Source: Jatrophihabitans sp. (GTDB taxonomy: Bacteria; Actinomycetota; Actinomycetes; Mycobacteriales; Jatrophihabitantaceae). From it: a stretch of 5,751 nt of DNA. Below the pieces are notes generated by a model. It was not told where the DNA came from. It searched no databases and saw nothing but the letters and a program-made list of their open reading frames with translations. Of this stretch, positions 1-4,525 are shown in pieces (the first letter of the stretch is position 1; each line of letters opens with the position of its first letter). Location: the NCBI GenBank assembly GCA_004299665.1, contig SCQZ01000123.1, forward strand, positions 1-5,751. The letters run 5' to 3'. The translations under genes were made by a program, and so were the position numbers.

Positions 1-4
1 CTCT

Positions 5-38
5 ATTTGACTAATCAAGTCTGGCGCTATTCGCCAGA
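5..38. promoter_or_regulatory. Two adjacent inverted repeats upstream of the regulator gene
   Basis: Two dyads sit side by side in the AT-rich leader. The first, 5-20, is an imperfect palindrome with perfect inner arms TTGA (7-10) and TCAA (15-18) around CTAA. The second is a 7-bp hairpin, TCTGGCG (20-26) and CGCCAGA (32-38), around a CTATT loop. They lie 60-95 bp upstream of the regulator start. They could be operators for a dimeric regulator. The second could equally be the terminator stem of a gene ending to the left, although no T-run follows it in either direction. Only the symmetry is observed; the role is inferred. Confidence 0.35.
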
Positions 39-52
39 GCCGTCAATATCTG

Positions 53-93
53 GTGTACGACACTTCACTACCAATCACATTTAGCTTTACACT
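53..93 (+). promoter_or_regulatory. Leaderless promoter (and possible operator) of the HTH regulator
   Basis: A TACACT -10 box at 88-93 ends six bases before the ATG at 100. It therefore occupies exactly -12 to -7 if transcription starts at the A of the start codon, which points to a leaderless mRNA. No Shine-Dalgarno precedes the ATG. A weak -35 candidate, TTCACT (64-69), lies 18 bp upstream of the -10 box. Directly abutting it is a short hyphenated palindrome, GTGT-ACG-ACAC (53-63), a plausible operator for autoregulation. The -10 box and spacing are strong; the -35 and operator are tentative. Confidence 0.6.
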
Positions 94-99
94 AGGTCC

Positions 100-858
100 A
101 TGGATGAGCGCGCGGTGTCTGCGGTCGCGGCGCTGGCCGATCCCGTGCGGGCGGCGCTGTACGGGTTCGCCCGGCGCTCGCAGGCGCCGGTCACCCGCGA
201 GGACGCCGCCCGCGCCGTCGGGATCTCCCGCAAGCTGGCGGCGTTCCACCTGGACAAACTCGTCGCCTGCGGCCTGCTGCACACCGCCACCGCGACGGCC
301 GGCACGCCGCGCGTGGGGCGCGCGCCGAAGCGCTACGCACCGACCGAGGGCGTCAGCGTCCAGGTGCCCCAGCGCGAGCACGCGCTGCTCGCCGGCATCC
401 TGCTGGACGCGGTCACGGGATCGCAGGGATGCCCGGCAGCGGCCGAGGCGGCGCGGCGGCAGGCGCGCGAACGCGGCCGCGCGCTGGGCAGCGCCGAGCA
501 CGAGCGGCTGCGGCCGGGACGCCTCGGGGCGGAGCGGGCGATGGGGCTGGCCGAGCAGGTCCTGGACCACCAGGGCTACGAGCCGGCCCGGGAGCCCGCC
601 ACCCCGGTAGCCCCTGTCGTGGCGGTGCCGGTTGCGCCGGTCGGGGCGGTGCCGCAGTGCCTGCGTATGCGCAACTGCCCGTTCCATCCGCTCGCCGAGC
701 AGTCACCCGGGCTGGTCTGCGGGTTGAACCACGAGTTCGTGAGCGGGATCCTCGAGGGGCTGCGCGCCGGCGCCGTGCTCGACGCCGTCCTGGCTCCGCG
801 GCCCGGGGCGTGCTGCGTGGAGATCCACGCGCGCGCGGTTACCCCCCCGGACCGCTAG
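100..858 (+). CDS. HTH transcriptional regulator with C-terminal cysteine cluster (SufR/ArsR-like)
   Basis: The 252-aa protein is a predicted cytoplasmic DNA-binding regulator. Residues 1-62 form a winged-helix HTH of the ArsR/MarR-like type; ALADPVRAALYGF is a typical first helix and GISRKLAAFHLDKL (41-54) the recognition-helix region. Residues 63-90 fit the wing, and 91-165 are helical and probably mediate dimerisation. A Pro/Val-rich linker (168-185) leads to a cysteine-rich end: C187, C193, C207, C238 and C239, including the blocks NCPFHPLAE, VCGLN and CCVEI. Such C-terminal cysteines recall SufR-type regulators that carry an Fe-S cluster, so redox, iron or metal sensing is likely but inferred. 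The ATG at 100 is chosen because a -10 box lies exactly six bases upstream. No suf genes are visible nearby; the only downstream partner is the exporter 17 bp away. The family is common in actinobacteria, usually annotated only as an HTH or ArsR-family regulator; its ligand is not known to me. Confidence 0.88.
   Translation: MDERAVSAVAALADPVRAALYGFARRSQAPVTREDAARAVGISRKLAAFHLDKLVACGLLHTATATAGTPRVGRAPKRYAPTEGVSVQVPQREHALLAGILLDAVTGSQGCPAAAEAARRQARERGRALGSAEHERLRPGRLGAERAMGLAEQVLDHQGYEPAREPATPVAPVVAVPVAPVGAVPQCLRMRNCPFHPLAEQSPGLVCGLNHEFVSGILEGLRAGAVLDAVLAPRPGACCVEIHARAVTPPDR
607..654 (+). repeat. 24-bp imperfect tandem duplication inside the regulator gene
   Basis: Two adjacent 24-nt units, 607-630 and 631-654, differ at only four positions. 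They encode VAPVVAVP followed by VAPVGAVP (residues 170-185). The repeat is in frame and lengthens a flexible Pro/Val linker between the presumed dimerisation helices and the cysteine cluster. It looks like a recent in-frame duplication. Its effect on function is unknown. Confidence 0.75.
842..848 (+). other. C7 homopolymer, possible slippery site
   Basis: Seven consecutive C residues lie four codons before the regulator stop. Read in the regulator frame they form C-CCC-CCG, which fits the X-XXY-YYZ slippery pattern. A -1 shift here bypasses the TAG at 856-858 and enters the exporter frame, which is open through to 1496. Whether slippage happens is unknown; the tract may also simply be prone to indels. 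Confidence 0.3.
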
Positions 859-863
859 CGGCC

Positions 864-869
864 TACCAT
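864..869 (+). promoter_or_regulatory. -10 box for leaderless transcription of the LysE-family gene
   Basis: TACCAT lies in the 17-bp gap between the regulator stop and the GTG at 876. It ends six bases before that GTG, the same geometry as the promoter at 88-93. It matches the actinobacterial TANNNT -10 pattern. No convincing -35 is visible. The exporter may therefore be transcribed on its own as well as by read-through from the regulator gene. Confidence 0.5.
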
Positions 870-875
870 CGCGGT

Positions 876-1496
876 GTGCTGGTCGCCGTCGCCGCGTTCA
901 CGGTCGCCGCCGTCTTCATCGTGCTGCTGCCCGGCCCGGACACGATGGTGGTGGTGCGCAACATCCTGCGCGGCCGCCACGCCGGGACGATGTGCGCGCT
1001 CGGCAACCTGTGCGGCCTGGCACTGTGGGTCAGCGCCGCCGTGCTCGGCCTCGCGGCGATGCTGCAGGCCAGCGAGGTCGGTTACACCGTGCTGCGGGTC
1101 GTCGGCGCGGTCTACCTCGGCTACCTGGGCGTGCAGGCCTGGCGCACCCGCGGCCGGGTGGAGACCGAGTCCGAATCCGACCGCCGGCGCCGGGGCGGGG
1201 TGGTCGGCACGGGCTTTCGGGCCGGGCTGCTGACGAACCTGCTCAACCCCAAGGTCGGCGTCTTCTTCATCACCTTCTTGCCGGGCTTCATCCCGCGCGG
1301 TGACTCGGTCGGCTGGATGTCGCTGCTGTTCGGCGCGATCTTCCTGGTGCTGACGGCGGTCTACTGGCTGGTCCTGCTCGGCCTGGCCGGCCAGGTGACG
1401 CGCTGGCTGAACGCGCCGCGGATCCGCCGGCGCCTGGACGTCCTGACGGCCGGCATCCTGGTCGCCTTCGGGGTGCGCCTGGCCACCGAGGGCTGA
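876..1496 (+). CDS. LysE/RhtB-family transporter (amino-acid or small-molecule exporter)
   Basis: The 206-aa integral membrane protein has the usual size and about six membrane segments of the LysE/RhtB superfamily, which exports amino acids and related metabolites across the cytoplasmic membrane. Hydrophobic stretches lie near residues 3-19, 41-64, 69-88, 116-138, 147-171 and 187-202. Family hallmarks are the LLPGPDTM motif (17-24), the small-residue-rich second segment GNLCGLALW, the YLGYLGVQAWR motif (80-90) and LLNPKVGVFF (122-131). A charged cytoplasmic loop, about 91-107 with six arginines, separates the two halves. The frame is open far upstream, but the GTG at 876 gives the canonical N-terminus and has a -10 box six bases before it; there is no Shine-Dalgarno. 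The substrate cannot be told from sequence. The adjacent cysteine-rich regulator suggests control by it, which is inference. Confidence 0.93.
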   Translation: MLVAVAAFTVAAVFIVLLPGPDTMVVVRNILRGRHAGTMCALGNLCGLALWVSAAVLGLAAMLQASEVGYTVLRVVGAVYLGYLGVQAWRTRGRVETESESDRRRRGGVVGTGFRAGLLTNLLNPKVGVFFITFLPGFIPRGDSVGWMSLLFGAIFLVLTAVYWLVLLGLAGQVTRWLNAPRIRRRLDVLTAGILVAFGVRLATEG

Positions 1497-1605
1497 CACG
1501 CCGACGGCACGCCACTGGTGTAACAGCACGCTCATGGGCCACAATGGGCCCCAACGCACCACGCGCAACGGACGGACCGCTGGGGAAGGCGTCGCCGTCG
1601 AGTGT

Positions 1606-1612
1606 GGAGGTG
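1606..1612 (+). promoter_or_regulatory. Shine-Dalgarno that fixes the DUF3145 start
   Basis: GGAGGTG lies with seven bases between GGAGG and the ATG at 1618. This selects 1618 over the in-frame ATG at 1534, which has no such site. The rest of the 1497-1617 gap holds a direct repeat of ATGGGCC (1534-1540 and 1544-1550) and a weak -10-like CACAAT (1540-1545). I see no convincing terminator for the exporter gene in it. Confidence 0.75.
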
Positions 1613-1617
1613 TGTTC

Positions 1618-2133
1618 ATGACGTACGCCCGTACCGCCGTCGCCCGCACGCGCGGCGTGGTCTACCTGCACTGCGTGCCGGCAGCGCTGACCCCGCACGT
1701 CGAATGGGCACTGGCCGCGGTGATCGGCCGTCCCGTGCGGCTGGAGTGGAGCCTGCAACCGGTCGCCGCACCGCACCTGCGGGCCGAGGCGGCCTGGGCC
1801 GGGGCGGTCGGCACGGCGGCCGCGATCGCGGCGTCGCTGCGCGCCTGGCCGATGCTGGTCTTCGAGATCACCGAGGACGCCACCGCGGCCAGTGACGGCG
1901 AGCGGCTCGCCTATGTTCCGGGGCGGGGCTTTCATCGCAGCACGGTCGCCGTGAACGGTGACATCGTCGTGGGGGAGGAGCGGCTGCGCGGGCTGTCCCG
2001 GCGCGCCACGACGGTGGAGGAGTTCCGGCACGGGCTCGACGAACTGCTCGGCGCCGCCTGGGACGCCGAACTCGAGCCGTACCGCACGGGCGTGCCCGGC
2101 GGCCCGCGCGGGCTGCTGCACGAGGTGGTCTGA
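1618..2133 (+). CDS. DUF3145 family protein
   Basis: The 171-aa soluble protein spans essentially the whole DUF3145 family length, without signal peptide or membrane segment. Conserved stretches I recognise are TRGVVYLHCVPAAL (11-24) with PHVEWAL (26-32), RLEWSLQP (41-48), WAGAVGTAAAIAASLRAWP (60-78), FEITED (82-87), AYVPGRG (98-104), VNGDIVVGEERLR (112-124) and AAWDAELEPYR (146-156). The family is confined to actinobacteria as far as I know and has no established biochemical role. From recollection it often lies beside fatty-acid synthase II genes such as fabF, which would fit the acyl-CoA carboxylase gene at the right of this window. That gene is here on the opposite strand with two genes between. 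The Shine-Dalgarno-led start contrasts with the leaderless neighbours. The gene is convergent with the next one, with 8 bp between stops. Confidence 0.9.
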   Translation: MTYARTAVARTRGVVYLHCVPAALTPHVEWALAAVIGRPVRLEWSLQPVAAPHLRAEAAWAGAVGTAAAIAASLRAWPMLVFEITEDATAASDGERLAYVPGRGFHRSTVAVNGDIVVGEERLRGLSRRATTVEEFRHGLDELLGAAWDAELEPYRTGVPGGPRGLLHEVV

Positions 2134-2141
2134 GAGCGCGT

Positions 2142-3500
2142 TCAGCCCCAGGGCACGGGGCTCTCGTAGCCGAGCAACGCCCGGGCGAGCGGGTCGCGGA
2201 CCGCGAACCCGGTGCGCAGTCCGGACTGGTGCAGCAGGTCGTGCAGGACCTGCCGGGACACCTGTACGTGCGCACGCCAGCGCAGCCGCTCGCGTCTGCC
2301 CTGGTCGGGGGCGGCCAGCCACCCGTCGGGCATCTCCACGACCGACCCGCGCCCGGCACGGTGCAGGGCGTCGACCCGCTCGACGAGGCGGTCGCGCCAG
2401 GTCGTCACCATGTCCGTCGTCAGCGCCGTGCGGTCGCCGCGCGCGTTGCTGGGCAGCGCCAGGCTCGCGGCCAGCAGCGCGTCGGACTCGCGCACCATCA
2501 CCACGAACGGCACGGTGTCCGGGTCGGCGAGCAGCAGCGCGTGCGGCTCGGGCGCCATCCCCGGCTCGCCGGTGGCCGGGGTCCCGACGTGGCTGACCAC
2601 CGTCTGGGCAGCCGGTGCAGCGAGGAACTCGCCCAGCATGAGGTTGCGGTACCGCAGCGCGTTGCGCACGCTGGTGCGCGGCTCGGCCACGGTCACGGGC
2701 GCGACGCGGCTGCCGGCCCGCGAGGTGTCGGTCAGGGCCCAACCGAGGGCGCGGGCGACGGTCGCCGCGATCCGCTCCGATCCGGTGAGGGCCCGCAGCC
2801 CGATCACCACGACGCCGGCCTGTGCCGCGCCGCCGAGCCGGACCGGGTACTCCCCGGCCGGCCGGTCGGCCGCGTACACGGCCGACTGCAGGTACAGGGC
2901 GTGCGGCGAGGTGTGCGCCGGATGCCCGCCCTGCGGGCCGTGCGGGAACCGTTCGGCGACGCTGAACGCCCCGCGCCACACCGAGAACGCCACCCCGACG
3001 GGGAGGGCGGTGAACTCCTCGAGGAACCGGCGGCGCAGCGTCAGGTGGTCCGGCAGCGGAACCTGCGGTGGTGCGGGCACGACCGCGAATCTGTTCATCA
3101 GGTGGATCTGCAGGTCGGCCGTGGGGCCGGAGCGGACCGGGGCCAGCGTATGGGACCAGTGCGGGGACCGCGTGAGCATCCGCGCGAGGCGGACCGTCGG
3201 CAACTCCTCCGGCGCCGCCGGCGGCCGGTCCGGATCCGGTGCCGTGGCGGGCGTCGCGTCGAGCAGCGGGCGTCCGGGCCAGACGGTCCGCGTGACCTCG
3301 GCTTGCGGCAGCTTGAGCACCTCGGCCAGCAGCCCGATCTCGTCCAGCCGGAGGTGGGCGCCCCCGGGTGTCAGCAGCCGTTGCAGCCGGTGCCTGTCGA
3401 TGCCGCTGAGCAGCGCCAGTTCCGGCAACGAGATGCCGAGCGTGCGGCGCTGGCGCGCGAACAGCGCCGCCAGCCGATCCTCCGCCCCCGCCCCGGTCAT
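2142..3500 (-). CDS. XRE-type HTH protein with large uncharacterised C-terminal domain
   Basis: The 452-aa protein begins with a Cro/C1-like HTH, about residues 8-70. GISLPELALLSGIDRHRLQR (22-41) reads as helices 2-3 and LDEIGLLAEVLKLPQAEV (52-69) as the closing helices. A Pro/Ala-rich linker (82-101) joins it to about 350 residues I do not recognise. Within these, VVVIGLRALTGSERIAATVA (230-249) followed by ALGW and TDTS (257-260) has the layout of a cytidylate-kinase-like P-loop, strand-loop-helix-LGW-DT. However, the Walker lysine is absent: GSER stands where GSGK would be. Later strand-like blocks are PFVVMVRESD (331-340) and SVVEMP (386-391). No membrane segment is seen. A DNA-binding regulator with a ligand-binding or degenerate kinase-like domain is the best guess. 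ATG 3500 is preferred to the adjacent ATG 3503 because GATAAT ends six bases before it. Confidence 0.75.
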   Translation of the reverse strand: MTGAGAEDRLAALFARQRRTLGISLPELALLSGIDRHRLQRLLTPGGAHLRLDEIGLLAEVLKLPQAEVTRTVWPGRPLLDATPATAPDPDRPPAAPEELPTVRLARMLTRSPHWSHTLAPVRSGPTADLQIHLMNRFAVVPAPPQVPLPDHLTLRRRFLEEFTALPVGVAFSVWRGAFSVAERFPHGPQGGHPAHTSPHALYLQSAVYAADRPAGEYPVRLGGAAQAGVVVIGLRALTGSERIAATVARALGWALTDTSRAGSRVAPVTVAEPRTSVRNALRYRNLMLGEFLAAPAAQTVVSHVGTPATGEPGMAPEPHALLLADPDTVPFVVMVRESDALLAASLALPSNARGDRTALTTDMVTTWRDRLVERVDALHRAGRGSVVEMPDGWLAAPDQGRRERLRWRAHVQVSRQVLHDLLHQSGLRTGFAVRDPLARALLGYESPVPWG

Positions 3501-3506
3501 CATGCG

Positions 3507-3512
3507 ATTATC
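3507..3512 (-). promoter_or_regulatory. -10 box for leaderless transcription of the XRE-type gene
   Basis: On the minus strand GATAAT (five of six matches to TATAAT) is followed by CGCATG and then the ATG at 3500. This repeats the six-base spacing seen for the two plus-strand genes. No clear -35 element was found 16-19 bp upstream. Together with the terminator-like hairpin further upstream, it suggests the gene is its own transcription unit. Confidence 0.55.
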
Positions 3513-3576
3513 GCGCCGATGACGCAGATGTTGTGCTAGGCACCGGCCCCCGGCCGAGCAAGTATCAGAGGGCTGC

Positions 3577-3613
3577 CGCGGTCGGTGCGCTTCGGGGGTT
3601 CGCGCCGACCGCG
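3577..3613 (-). terminator. Strong hairpin, probable terminator of the GNAT/carboxylase unit
   Basis: CGCGGTCGG (3577-3585) pairs perfectly over 9 bp with CCGACCGCG (3605-3613). The stem is extended inside by three more G-C pairs after one mismatched or wobble position, leaving an 11-nt loop. It lies 33 bp beyond the GNAT stop on the minus strand. Only a weak pyrimidine-rich stretch follows, without a U-run, as is common for actinobacterial terminators. It separates the GNAT gene from the XRE-gene promoter. The rest of 3513-3645 shows only a short CGGCC-CCC-GGCCG dyad (3544-3556). Confidence 0.65.
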
Positions 3614-3645
3614 CGCGGCGTACCCGGCGGCGGGTCGGCACAGGT

Positions 3646-4443
3646 TCAGCGCCGCCAGCGGTAGGGGGTGGTGGTGGTCACCGCGACCAGGCCGCTGCGC
3701 TGCAGGATCGGCCGCGACAGGGCCGTGCAGTCGCTGTGCAGGTAGCGCACCCCGCCCTCGATCGCCGCCGCCGCCCGGGCGGCGGTCAGCGCGCGGTAGA
3801 TCCCGCGCCCACGCCACGCCGGGTCGGTGGCGCCGCCCCACAGGCCGGCGAACGCGGTGCCGGCCACCCGCACCAGACGTCCTGCGCACACCACCCGGTC
3901 GCCGGCCTCGGCGACCCAGAACTGCTCGGCGCCGTCCATGCGATCCAGCCGGGCGAGCAGCTCTGTGCTCGATGGGCCGGTTCCGAACACCGCGCGCTGC
4001 ATGCGCGACGCCGCCGCGACGGCCGCCGCCCGTTCGGGAAGCTGGTCGATGCGCCTGATGCGGACCCCGGCGGGCAGTGGGACCTCGACCGCCAGTCGGA
4101 CCGCCTCGCCGACCATCACCGTCTCGACGTCCTCGGGCACCAGCCCGGCCCGTTGCAGCCGGGCGCCGAGGTCGGTGGGACGGTCGTGGCCCCGGGTCTT
4201 CCACTCGAACTGCTCGATCCGGCCCAGCCCCGCGAAGTAGCCGACGGTCCGCTCGATCAGTGCGTCGAGGTCGGCGACGCCGGCCAGCGACCGGTAGCTC
4301 ACGAAGCCCTCGCGCGCGAGCACCCCCCGGTAGAGCGGCCCGTCCCGGTCCCAGCTCGGCACGCCCTGCATCTCCGCGGCGCCGCGCAACTGTTCGTCGT
4401 ACGCGGCGAGCAGCGAGGATCGCTGATCGACGGCCGGCTGCAT
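3646..4443 (-). CDS. GNAT family N-acetyltransferase
   Basis: The 265-aa cytoplasmic protein is a predicted acetyl-CoA-dependent N-acetyltransferase of unknown substrate. The catalytic GNAT fold is in the C-terminal half, about residues 127-265. WVAEAGDRVVCAGRLVRV (176-193) gives the central hairpin. LWGGATDPAWRGRGIYRAL (201-219) is motif A, with the acetyl-CoA pyrophosphate-binding R-G-x-G signature (RGRG, 211-214). YLHSDCTALSRPILQRSGL (234-252) then TTTTPYRW is motif B and the C-terminus. The N-terminal 120 residues (AAYDEQLRG, DRDGPLYRG, FEWKTRGHDRP) match a GNAT subfamily I recall from actinobacteria that carries this extra domain. The start is uncertain. ATG 4443 puts the conserved AAYDEQLRG close to the N-terminus. 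An in-frame GTG at 4494 would add 17 residues, but its only purine-rich run overlaps the codon. It probably shares a transcript with the carboxylase gene, 81 bp upstream. Confidence 0.88.
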   Translation of the reverse strand: MQPAVDQRSSLLAAYDEQLRGAAEMQGVPSWDRDGPLYRGVLAREGFVSYRSLAGVADLDALIERTVGYFAGLGRIEQFEWKTRGHDRPTDLGARLQRAGLVPEDVETVMVGEAVRLAVEVPLPAGVRIRRIDQLPERAAAVAAASRMQRAVFGTGPSSTELLARLDRMDGAEQFWVAEAGDRVVCAGRLVRVAGTAFAGLWGGATDPAWRGRGIYRALTAARAAAAIEGGVRYLHSDCTALSRPILQRSGLVAVTTTTPYRWRR

Positions 4444-4484
4444 CACCCGAGCGTCGCGGACCGGCGCCGGTCCGGCCAGCGCTT

Positions 4485-4505
4485 TTTCGGCCACCCCTTT
4501 CGGCC
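4485..4505 (-). repeat. Short direct repeat between carboxylase and GNAT genes
   Basis: On the minus strand GGCCGAAA occurs twice, at 4505-4498 and 4492-4485, with a 13-bp period and GGGGT between. The purine-rich AAAGGGG within it is the only ribosome-binding-site-like run in this junction. It overlaps the GTG at 4494, so it cannot serve that codon in the usual way. Function unknown. Confidence 0.4.
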
Positions 4506-4510
4506 GTCGT

Positions 4511-4525
4511 GCCGCGCGGCGCGGC
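4511..4525 (-). other. Small GC hairpin overlapping the carboxylase stop codon
   Basis: GCCGCG (4511-4516) and CGCGGC (4520-4525) form a 6-bp stem with a 3-nt loop. It begins at the last base of the carboxylase TAG stop. No U-run follows, so full termination is doubtful. An attenuating or mRNA-stabilising role is possible but unproven. Confidence 0.35.

Noticed and set aside
7..12. TTGACT as a -35 box
   Set aside because: It is about 75 bp from the -10 box at 88-93 and no suitable -10 lies 16-19 bp downstream of it. It is better explained as part of the TTGA/TCAA palindrome.
429..875. N-terminal extension of the exporter frame up to 429
   Set aside because: The extension overlaps the regulator out of frame and is Arg/Gly/Ala-rich. 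The canonical LysE-family N-terminus begins at the GTG at 876 with its own -10 box. It is kept only as the frame relevant to possible slippage.
1288..2979. A 563-codon minus-strand open frame across the exporter, DUF3145 and XRE-type genes
   Set aside because: Composition is Arg/Pro/Gly-rich and it overlaps three real genes; the convergent genes explain the sequence.
2212..3539. Two 436-codon plus-strand open frames opposite the XRE-type gene
   Set aside because: Low-complexity translations without domain signatures. The minus-strand frame has a coherent HTH and a promoter at its start.
3504..3641. 46-residue N-terminal extension of the XRE-type protein to 3641
   Set aside because: The extension is Arg-rich, crosses the terminator-like hairpin, and is not HTH-like. 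The promoter at 3507-3512 supports the start at 3500.
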